NCBI GenBank assembly: GCA_035528415.1
Contig: DATKYQ010000010.1
Span: 57,856-121,855, forward strand
Reading direction: 5' to 3'
Origin: DATKYQ01 sp035528415
GTDB lineage: Bacteria; Myxococcota; B64-G9
DNA: 64,000 nt
The position numbers and the translations under genes were made by a program. Shown here piece by piece: positions 16,890-24,151 of the stretch (position 1 is its first letter; the number at the start of each line of letters is the position of its first letter). Below the pieces are notes generated by a model. The model made no database searches, was not told the origin of the DNA, and saw nothing but the letters and a program-made list of their open reading frames with translations.

Positions 16890-18044
16890 ATGACACGAGT
16901 CGGAATCGTAGGTATCGGACACGGTCGCTTCGGGCGCCGCAGCGACGCAACTGTGCAGGAACTCGCTTTCGAGGCTTTTCGTGAAGCCCTGGGCGACGCC
17001 GCTATCGGCCGTGAAGAGATCGACGCCGCGGTAATCGCCGCGGTGCCCGAGTATCACAAGCAGCGCTCGCTGACCGGCGTGATCATGGAGTACCTGGGGC
17101 TGAACCCCAAGCCGGCCTGGTTGACCGAAGACGCCTGCGCCTCCGGCTCGGCCGCGGTGCGCACCGCCTGGATGGCCATCCGCTCGGGGTTGCACGAGGT
17201 GGTGGCCGTGATCGGCGCCCAGAAGATGACCGAGCTGGCCACGCCCGAGATCCTGGCTTTAATGGGCCGCGTCGGCGAGGTGCAGTGGGAGTCAATTTTC
17301 GGCACCACCTTCCCCGGATACTACGCCATGCTGGCCCGGCGCCACATGCATGACTTCGGAACAACCAAGGAGCAACTGGCGGCGGTGGCGGTCAAAAACC
17401 ACTACTACGGTGCCAGGAACAAGCAGGCCATGTTTCAGAGGGAGATCACGCTGCAGAAAGCGCTCTCCTCGCCCCCGGTGGCCTCGCCTTTCCAGGTCTT
17501 CGACTGTTGCGCCAACGCGGACGGGGCGGCGGTCGTCATCATGGCTTCCGAGAAGCGGGCCAGGAAGATCTCCGATAGGGTCATTTGGCTGGACGGCCTG
17601 GGCAGCGCCACAACCAGCATGTCGCTGTTGCGCAGACCCACCCTGACGAGCCTGCCCTCGGCGGTCGAGTCCGCGCGCCAGGCTTACGAGATGGCCGGGG
17701 TCGGGCCCGGCGACATCAAGGTGGCCGACGTGCACGATTGCTTCACCATCGCCGAAATCCTGGCCTATGAAGACCTGGGTTTTTGCGAGCCCGGCCAGGG
17801 CGGCAGGTTCATCGAAGAGCGCCAGTCGTACCTCGGCGGCAAGCACCCGGTCAACGTCGACGGCGGGCTGAAGGCCAAGGGCCACCCGATAGGCACCACC
17901 GGCGTTTCGATGACCACCGAGATAGTCAAGCAGCTTCGCGGCCAGGCCGGCGAGCGCCAGGTCGAGGGCGCCGACGTCGGGCTAACCCACAACGTGGGCG
18001 GCAACGGGCAGTACTGTTTCGTGCACGTTTTCAAAAAGGAGTAG
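16890..18044 (+). CDS. SCP2-type thiolase (partner of the adjacent DUF35 protein)
   Basis: A 384-residue thiolase of the SCP-x/archaeal-like type. Nucleophile Cys in EDACASGSAA (about residue 87), HDCFTIAE in place of NEAFA, GHPIGTTG with the catalytic His, and HNVGGNGQ at the C-terminus. This type usually works in complex with a zinc-ribbon/OB-fold DUF35 subunit, which is encoded 4 bp downstream, as in BbsAB of benzylsuccinate catabolism. It is distinct from the operon's first thiolase, so two different C-C cleavage steps or substrates are likely. Confidence 0.85.
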   Translation: MTRVGIVGIGHGRFGRRSDATVQELAFEAFREALGDAAIGREEIDAAVIAAVPEYHKQRSLTGVIMEYLGLNPKPAWLTEDACASGSAAVRTAWMAIRSGLHEVVAVIGAQKMTELATPEILALMGRVGEVQWESIFGTTFPGYYAMLARRHMHDFGTTKEQLAAVAVKNHYYGARNKQAMFQREITLQKALSSPPVASPFQVFDCCANADGAAVVIMASEKRARKISDRVIWLDGLGSATTSMSLLRRPTLTSLPSAVESARQAYEMAGVGPGDIKVADVHDCFTIAEILAYEDLGFCEPGQGGRFIEERQSYLGGKHPVNVDGGLKAKGHPIGTTGVSMTTEIVKQLRGQAGERQVEGADVGLTHNVGGNGQYCFVHVFKKE

Positions 18045-18048
18045 AGCC

Positions 18049-18495
18049 GTGTTTAGCTGGTTCGGAAAAGTCAACTTTACCCCGCACACCAAGGTCGGCC
18101 GTTTCGCCGATTATCTCAAGGACGGCCGCCTGATGGGTTCGAAGTGCACACGTTGCGGCCGCACAGATTTCCCTCCCCGGGCTGATTGCCCCGAGTGTCT
18201 GAGCGGCGAGTTCGAGTACACAGACTGGAGCGGGCGGGGCAGCCTGATGACCTATACCCGCATCGACGCGGCCCCGACGGGCTTTGCTGACATGGTGCCC
18301 TACATTATTGGCCTTGTGAAACTGGAAGAGGGCGGGCGCCTGGTGGCCTGGTTCGGAGAGAGTATTCCCGAAGCCGAGATTGAGATCGACATGCAGTTGC
18401 AGGTTGTCCCGCGAGTCTTCGGCGAGATCGAGGAGATCAAGGTTTACTATACGCTGGAAAAGCCCGGGACGACCTGGAACAAAACCCCGGCCTGA
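18049..18495 (+). CDS. DUF35 zinc-ribbon/OB-fold thiolase accessory protein
   Basis: 148 residues. A rubredoxin-like zinc ribbon (CTRCGRTDFPPRADCPEC, residues ~33-50) is followed by an OB-fold with GRGSLMTYTRID and GRLVAWFGE. DUF35 proteins dock onto SCP2-type thiolases or HMG-CoA synthases and pass or hold acyl-CoA. The GTG start has AAGGAG about 10 bases upstream, overlapping the end of the thiolase gene, so the two are tightly coupled. Confidence 0.88.
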   Translation: MFSWFGKVNFTPHTKVGRFADYLKDGRLMGSKCTRCGRTDFPPRADCPECLSGEFEYTDWSGRGSLMTYTRIDAAPTGFADMVPYIIGLVKLEEGGRLVAWFGESIPEAEIEIDMQLQVVPRVFGEIEEIKVYYTLEKPGTTWNKTPA

Positions 18496-18529
18496 GCAAG
18501 ATGGTCTTGCCCATGGAGGTTGCCTGGAA

Positions 18530-19303
18530 ATGACTACTGATAACAATACGGTCAAGCTGAACACCGCTGACGACGTTGCCTTCATCACTCTCGACGCGCC
18601 GCCTTTGAACATCTTCACGGCGGAGATGATGCGCGGGATAAATAACGCGGTCGAGAAGGTGACGGCGGACGACTCGCTCAAGGCGCTCGTCTTTCAGGCC
18701 TCAGGCAAGGCTTTTTCGGCCGGGGCCGATGTCGGCGAGCACCATCCCGATAATGCCACCGCGATGATCTCCGCCTTCGGGCGCATGTTCACGCTGCTCG
18801 GCGCGCTCGAGTTGCCGGTGGTCATGGCGGTGGACGGGGCGGCGCTGGGAGCCGGCTTCGAACTGGTCATGATGGCCGATGTCTTGCTGGCCTCGGAGCG
18901 GGCCACATTCGGGCAGCCCGAGATCCGGCTTGGATTCTTCGCCCCATTCGGGGTGGCCTACTTGCCGAAGCTGGTCGGCCCGGCCCGGGCCATGGAGATA
19001 ACCTGTTCGGGGCGAATTTACAGCGCCGAGCAGATGAACGCCTACGGCCTGGTGTCGCGGGTGGTAAAGAGCGACGAACTGGACGGCGTGCTGGATGCGA
19101 CGCTCAGGGACTTTCGCAAGGCGAGCCCGCTGGTAATGCGCCTGAACGTGCGCACACTCAAGCGGCTGAGAACGTTGCCCTTCGAACAGGCCCACCAGGA
19201 GGCCGAGAAGGTTTTCCTCGAAGAGCTGATGGCTACCGAGGACGTGCTCGAGGGGATCGCTTCGTTCTACGAGAAGAGAAAGCCCGAGTGGAAAAACAGG
19301 TGA
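18530..19303 (+). CDS. dch: cyclohexa-1,5-dienecarbonyl-CoA hydratase-like protein (Dch family)
   Basis: 257-residue crotonase-fold protein. The oxyanion-hole segment is FSAGADVGEHHPD, then GAALGAGFELVMMADVLLAS and FGQPEIRLGFFAPFG, with both Glu positions used by hydratases present. The C-terminus (FLEELMATEDVLEGIASFYEKRKPEWKNR split across the end) closely recalls the end of Thauera-type Dch (LEELMASHDAVEGL...EKR). GADVxEHxPD is also Dch-like. Dch adds water to the dienoyl-CoA made by benzoyl-CoA reductase. The Had-like gene two places downstream strengthens this call. A generic enoyl-CoA hydratase is the alternative. ATG at 18530 preceded by GGAGG at about 10 bases. Confidence 0.75.
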   Translation: MTTDNNTVKLNTADDVAFITLDAPPLNIFTAEMMRGINNAVEKVTADDSLKALVFQASGKAFSAGADVGEHHPDNATAMISAFGRMFTLLGALELPVVMAVDGAALGAGFELVMMADVLLASERATFGQPEIRLGFFAPFGVAYLPKLVGPARAMEITCSGRIYSAEQMNAYGLVSRVVKSDELDGVLDATLRDFRKASPLVMRLNVRTLKRLRTLPFEQAHQEAEKVFLEELMATEDVLEGIASFYEKRKPEWKNR

Positions 19304-19318
19304 GGGCGCGAGGTGGGC

Positions 19319-20257
19319 ATGCGGATTGTCGTCGTCGGTGCCGGTGCTTTGGGAGGATTGGTGGGGGCGCTGCTGAGTGCTTCCGGGAAGGACGTTACCT
19401 TTCTGGAGATCAACCGGGCACGGGCCGGGTTGCTCAACCGCGAGGGGTTGCTGATTACTGAAGACGGTCGGGCCGAGCGGCGGGTGGATGTTAAAGTCGT
19501 GGACTCGATCGACGGAATCGAGCAGGCCGACCTGATCTTCGTTTCTGTCAAGAGCTACCAGACCGAGGCCGCGGTGCGCGGGGTGTTGCCGGTCGTCGGC
19601 GAGGGAAGCCGGATGCTTTCGATGCAGAACGGCATCGGCAACACCCAGACGATGGCTTCTATCATCGGGCCCGAAAAAGTGCTTTCGGGCATTACTTACC
19701 ACTCAATTCAGCACATGGGCCCAAACAGCCTGCGCTTCCGGCGCGGGATTAAGCCGATTCAGATTGCTCCATACCAGGGCAAGCCGACTCCCGGGATCGA
19801 AAACATCGGAGAGGTCTTCAACCAGGCCGGGCTCGATACCGAAGTGGTCGAGAACATCGAGCACGTCGTCTGGCAAAAGTTGCTGCACAACGCTGTTGTC
19901 AATCCAGTCTCGGCCCTGACCGGGCTGGACTGCAACCAACTGCTCGAAGACGACGACCTGCAGGATCTGATGCGCGATCTGTGCACAGAGATAGTCGCCG
20001 TCATGCGGGCGCGGGGGGTGCCGATCATCGACAAGGATGATCCATACCGTCCGCTGATCGGCTCGCAGAAGGCCTTGGGCCCCAACCGACCCACCATGTG
20101 GCAAGATCTCGACCGCGGCCTGCGCACCGAGATCGATGCTTTGAACGGAGCCATAGTCGAGGAAGCCGAGCGCCGGGGACTGGGCGCGCCCTGCAACTCT
20201 ACCATAGTTCATCTGATTCATGCGGCCGAGCGCCGCGCACGGGGAAAGCGAGGATAA
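19319..20257 (+). CDS. ApbA/PanE-like 2-dehydropantoate reductase family protein
   Basis: 312 residues with N-terminal Rossmann motif VVGAGALGGLVGALLS, a conserved VKSYQT segment after beta4, MQNGIGN, and the C-terminal helical domain with WQKLLHNAVVNPVSALTG, including the conserved Lys and Asn of ketopantoate reductases. True PanE reduces 2-dehydropantoate for CoA synthesis. Here it lies between Dch- and Had-like genes, and many ApbA paralogues act on other 2-oxo or hydroxy acids, so a pathway role is more likely (inference). The ATG at 19319 with GAGG at -9 is preferred over the GTG at 19313. Confidence 0.75.
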   Translation: MRIVVVGAGALGGLVGALLSASGKDVTFLEINRARAGLLNREGLLITEDGRAERRVDVKVVDSIDGIEQADLIFVSVKSYQTEAAVRGVLPVVGEGSRMLSMQNGIGNTQTMASIIGPEKVLSGITYHSIQHMGPNSLRFRRGIKPIQIAPYQGKPTPGIENIGEVFNQAGLDTEVVENIEHVVWQKLLHNAVVNPVSALTGLDCNQLLEDDDLQDLMRDLCTEIVAVMRARGVPIIDKDDPYRPLIGSQKALGPNRPTMWQDLDRGLRTEIDALNGAIVEEAERRGLGAPCNSTIVHLIHAAERRARGKRG

Positions 20258-20260
20258 GCC

Positions 20261-21325
20261 ATGAGCACGACGGTCAAGGGCATGATGCTGATCGAGCCGA
20301 ACAAGCCGCTGGAAGAGCGCACGTTCGAAATCGAAGGCCCCGGCGCTGCTGAAGTGCTGGTCGAGGTGGCCGGTTGCGGCGTGTGCCACACCGACATCTC
20401 CTTCGCCTGCCTGGGAGTGCAGACGCGCAAGGAGCTTCCGCTGGTGCTCGGCCATGAGATCAGCGGCACCGTTACAGAGTGCGGAGCAGGCGCCGATTCA
20501 TCCCTGCGCGGGCGTAAGGTGCTGGTGCCGGCTGTGCTGCCGTGCGGCGAGTGCGATTTGTGCCTCTCCGACCGGCGGCGTATTTGTCGTTCGCAAGTTA
20601 TGCCCGGCAACGATCGCCACGGCGGGTTTGCAAGCCACGTGCTGGTGCCGGCCAAATATGTTTGCCCCATCCCCGAGCCGGTGCTCGCGGCCCACGAGTT
20701 GTGGGAGCTGTCGATCGTTTCCGATGCCGTGACAACGCCCTTCCAGGCAATGAAATTATCCGGACTGGAGCAGGGAGATCTGGCCGTCTGCATCGGGGTT
20801 GGAGGCATCGGTATCCACGAGGTGCAGGTGGTCGTGGCGTCGGGGGCCAAAGTTATCGCCCTTGACGTGGATGATGGGAAGCTCGAGGCTGCCAAGACGG
20901 CCGGTGCGCATGCCGTGGTCAACGTGGCCGGTCTTTCGGGTAAGGAGGTCAAGGGCAAGGTCAAACAGGCTGCCAAAGAGATCGGCGCTCCCAGGTTCTG
21001 CTGGAAGATCTTCGAGACCTCCGGCACAAGGGCCGGGCAGGAGACCGGCTTTTCGCTTTTGACCTTCGGCTCCACCATGATGGCGGTGGGTTTCACCATG
21101 GACAAGATAGAGGTCCGCCTGAGCAACCTGATGGCCTTCGATGCCCGGGTGATCGGCAACTGGGGCTGCGATCCGACCCTATACCCCGAGGTGCTCGATT
21201 GGCTCGCGGCCGGGCGCATCAAGGTCAAGCCCTACGTCGAGAAGCACCCGCTTTCCGAGATCAACGAAGTCTTTGAGGCCGCTCATCACGGAAAACTCGA
21301 AAGGCGCGCCGTGCTGGTGCCCTGA
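20261..21325 (+). CDS. had: 6-hydroxycyclohex-1-ene-1-carbonyl-CoA dehydrogenase (Had-like)
   Basis: 354-residue zinc alcohol dehydrogenase. Catalytic zinc in AGCGVCHTD and GHEISGTV, structural zinc in PCGECDLCLSDRRRIC, NAD motif GVGGIGIHEVQV. The C-terminal third (LSNLMAFDARVIGNWGC, PYVEKHPLSEINEVF, AAHHGKLERRAVLVP) matches the characteristic ending of the Had family of anaerobic benzoate degradation rather than general ADHs. It should oxidise 6-hydroxycyclohex-1-ene-1-carbonyl-CoA to the 6-oxo compound with NAD+. Last gene of the operon, three bases after the ApbA-like gene. The next enzyme, the ring hydrolase Oah, is not in the window. Confidence 0.8.
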   Translation: MSTTVKGMMLIEPNKPLEERTFEIEGPGAAEVLVEVAGCGVCHTDISFACLGVQTRKELPLVLGHEISGTVTECGAGADSSLRGRKVLVPAVLPCGECDLCLSDRRRICRSQVMPGNDRHGGFASHVLVPAKYVCPIPEPVLAAHELWELSIVSDAVTTPFQAMKLSGLEQGDLAVCIGVGGIGIHEVQVVVASGAKVIALDVDDGKLEAAKTAGAHAVVNVAGLSGKEVKGKVKQAAKEIGAPRFCWKIFETSGTRAGQETGFSLLTFGSTMMAVGFTMDKIEVRLSNLMAFDARVIGNWGCDPTLYPEVLDWLAAGRIKVKPYVEKHPLSEINEVFEAAHHGKLERRAVLVP

Positions 21326-21440
21326 GCGCCGGCAGCCGGCGATCCAATTCGTCATATCTGGTTCTGGATGTGAGCGGCCACCAGCAGGTGCGCCGCCAGA
21401 TCGTTCTCTGTGGCATTCTCGCAAGACACGCATTTCACAT

Positions 21441-24140
21441 TCAACGATTCAACCCGACAGCCGCATTTTTGTCGCTCTCGACCACCAGCAGCCAGTCGGG
21501 ATGAGAGAGCCTGGCGTGAGCGATCAGTTTCTTGCCCTGGGCGAGGTCAATCTCCTTGGCCGTCGCGGAACCAGGCCCGCCGGCCAGGGCGTCCCGGCAG
21601 TAGGAAGACAGCTCCCGGCCGAGTTCGTCGATTGATGTCAGCTCGAAATCCTTTTTCCATTTCTTGTTGTCTGCGCGGTATTCGGTGTCCACGATGATCT
21701 TCCCGTCCTGGCGCACCAAAAGGCCCCGGGCGCCGCCGCCGACCCCCTCGGTGAAACGGGAGATCATCTCCTGAATGGTGCGCATCGAGACCTCCAGGCC
21801 CACCACTCCCAGCGTTTGCTCGCCGATCCTGATGCGGCTGGTGCATGAGATAATCAGGCCCTGGCCGCCCGCGTCGATATGTGGATGTATCCAGCGCGGC
21901 CGATCGTCGGGGGCATCAAACGAGCCCAGGTACCAGGACCTGCGGGTTGGATCGTAATCCGGCTTGGAGCGAAACCGCCCCGAACCCGGAAAGCTCGCAA
22001 GAACTCCGCTTGCGGATCCCGCCAGCGACCAGAGAATATCGTCCCGAGAGTGATGCACCTCGGAAAAAAGCGTATCCAGACGCGCAAGGCGCACCGCGTC
22101 GGCCAGGGCAAGCTTCCTTTTCCGGCCCGAGCGCGCCCAGGCCGCCAGCACCACGGTCACCTGGCTGCGCGAGACCTCGAATCCGTAGCCTTCGCCCGCT
22201 GTCATGTCCCGTGGCGCGGTTGCGGCGTCGTAGTAGTCCGCGTCCAGGTAATATCCGTCTCTGCCCGCCGCCGTATGAACTCGCCTGGGCAAGTAGTCGG
22301 CAGGCATGGTCATCAGGCGCTGCGCTTCCTGGTGGTATTGCGATACTGTGTGCTCTAAGTCGCGCATATAGCGAGACAAGAGCTCGGCCCGGGAGATCAC
22401 TCCCTGGGCGAAAGCCTTCTTGACCGCCTTCTCGCTGAGAAGGAGATTTTTCCTGACCAACTCGCGTTGCTTCTGCGTTGCCTCGAGATTCTCATAAGCC
22501 AGTTTCTTCTGCTTGTGCAGCAGGTAGAAGCCGGTGATGATCGCGACCGCCAGCACTCCGACGAAGCTCCACAACAGCAGCTTGTTGAACATCTCGCGCT
22601 GTTCGGCCGTGGCTTGCTTTTTCTCCAGGATTGCGAGGCGTCTAGCCAACTTCTCGCTGCTGATGCGCGCACTTGCAATGTAATCGTCGGCTGCGCTGGA
22701 CTCGCAACCCTGTATCAATAATTCCAGGTTGGATCTGGCCAGGCTGAGATCTCCCTGTTCCATGGCCAGGCGCACCTGCAGATCAAGGGCTTGAAAGCGC
22801 CCCTTGCAGGCCAGCTTGTTTTCCGGCCACAGGTTTATGGCCTGGCCGAAGGCGCCGATGCACTCGGATAGGCGCGTGTAGACCAGCGTGACCCGGTCCT
22901 TTTCCAGCCTGCCGACCCGGGGATCATCTATCTTGCAGACTCCCAACTCTGCGCATAGCTCGTCGAGCATTCTGTCGGCGGCGGCGGCCACCGCCAGAGA
23001 CTCGGAGTTGGCGCGATAGCGTTTGATGTCGGCCTTGAACTCGGAGATCGTTTGGTAACGATCAGCCGGCCGCGGCGCCAGAGCCTTGACCACGATACGC
23101 TCCAGTTCGGCGTCGATCTTCTTGTCGCTCTCCTCGTCAGGGGGCGTCACCTCTCCCCGGGCGGCCTTGTGCACCGCGGCCATGACCTCCTTGTCCCAGT
23201 GAGGCGAGTGCCCGGTCAGGATGCGGTAGAGGATCCCGCCGAGCTGGTATATGTCGGTGGGCGGACCGAACTCCTGCATGCGACCGGTGGCCTGCTCCGG
23301 CGCCAGGTAACCCGGAGTGCCGACGAGTTGTGGTTTCTTTTCGGGATCGAGCAGATAAGGGTTCTTGTCCCCGAACCCCATTGCCAATCCCCAATCCATA
23401 AGCAGCACCTCGCCGAAGGAGCCGATCATGATGTTCTCGGGCTTCAGGTCGCGGTGGAGAATCTTCTTCGAGTGGGCGTAGGCCACTGCGTCGGCGACCT
23501 TCATCAGGATCTCGATCTGATCGTCGAGGTTCATCCCGGCGGCAAGTTCAGCTACCCGCCTGCGCTCGGAGGGTTTGCGAATCGAGGAAGGGTTCAGCAG
23601 TTGTTCCCAATCAACGCCGCTGACTTTCTTCATGGTGAAGAACAGGTGTCCATCCGGATCGCGGGCCAGGGTATGAACCGGGATGACGTTTGGATGATCC
23701 AGGCTGGCTGTTACGCAGGCCTCGTTGGCGAACTGCTCGATCAATCCGCCGGTCGTCGAGTTCTTTGCTACGGCGACCTTGCGGGCGATTTTTATCGCCA
23801 CCTCGCGTCCAAGAGATTCCTGGCGCGCGCCGACCACTATGCCCATTCCGCCGCGGCCGAGCATTTCGAGAAGTTCGTACTGTGAATTCTCTGATGACCC
23901 GCCATAGGCAGGCTCGCCGGAATCGCTGATGATCACCTGCTTGCCCGATTTTGAAAGACGCTCGATTGGAATATTGCCGGTCGCCTCCGACTCGACCGGC
24001 AGATCGAGATCCTGCGGCATGATCGAAGCCCCGACCGGCGAGGCTCCGTCCTCGACCATGCTCTGCTGGGCGCGCATTATTGTGGCCGAAAACGCCTCGG
24101 GAACGAGCGCCGCCGGATCCTGCGCGGGTTTCGGCCTCAT
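21441..24140 (-). CDS. transmembrane Ser/Thr protein kinase with Cache sensor domain
   Basis: 899 residues. Kinase domain ~85-370: glycine loop LGRGGMGIV at 95-103, Lys117 in VAIK, HRDLKPEN with Asp231, DWG in place of DFG at 249-251, and GTPGYLAPEQ activation segment. A helical/TPR-like region follows to ~515, then one membrane helix (about 522-545) and an extracytoplasmic dCache-like domain (about 600-880) with PDYDPTRRSWYLGSF and LGVVGLEVS. It therefore probably senses a small extracellular ligand and signals by phosphorylation. It starts 11 bp after the HCDH-ECH fusion gene, so the two form an operon. The ATG at 24140 has AAAGGAAAA upstream; a frame starting at 24239 would overlap that gene. 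Confidence 0.85.
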   Translation of the reverse strand: MRPKPAQDPAALVPEAFSATIMRAQQSMVEDGASPVGASIMPQDLDLPVESEATGNIPIERLSKSGKQVIISDSGEPAYGGSSENSQYELLEMLGRGGMGIVVGARQESLGREVAIKIARKVAVAKNSTTGGLIEQFANEACVTASLDHPNVIPVHTLARDPDGHLFFTMKKVSGVDWEQLLNPSSIRKPSERRRVAELAAGMNLDDQIEILMKVADAVAYAHSKKILHRDLKPENIMIGSFGEVLLMDWGLAMGFGDKNPYLLDPEKKPQLVGTPGYLAPEQATGRMQEFGPPTDIYQLGGILYRILTGHSPHWDKEVMAAVHKAARGEVTPPDEESDKKIDAELERIVVKALAPRPADRYQTISEFKADIKRYRANSESLAVAAAADRMLDELCAELGVCKIDDPRVGRLEKDRVTLVYTRLSECIGAFGQAINLWPENKLACKGRFQALDLQVRLAMEQGDLSLARSNLELLIQGCESSAADDYIASARISSEKLARRLAILEKKQATAEQREMFNKLLLWSFVGVLAVAIITGFYLLHKQKKLAYENLEATQKQRELVRKNLLLSEKAVKKAFAQGVISRAELLSRYMRDLEHTVSQYHQEAQRLMTMPADYLPRRVHTAAGRDGYYLDADYYDAATAPRDMTAGEGYGFEVSRSQVTVVLAAWARSGRKRKLALADAVRLARLDTLFSEVHHSRDDILWSLAGSASGVLASFPGSGRFRSKPDYDPTRRSWYLGSFDAPDDRPRWIHPHIDAGGQGLIISCTSRIRIGEQTLGVVGLEVSMRTIQEMISRFTEGVGGGARGLLVRQDGKIIVDTEYRADNKKWKKDFELTSIDELGRELSSYCRDALAGGPGSATAKEIDLAQGKKLIAHARLSHPDWLLVVESDKNAAVGLNR

Positions 24141-24151
24141 TATGTTTTCCT

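Noticed and set aside
20261..21325. Threonine or generic alcohol dehydrogenase assignment
   Set aside because: The C-terminal LSNLMAFDARVIGNWGC and AAHHGKLERRA segments fit the Had family better than general ADHs.
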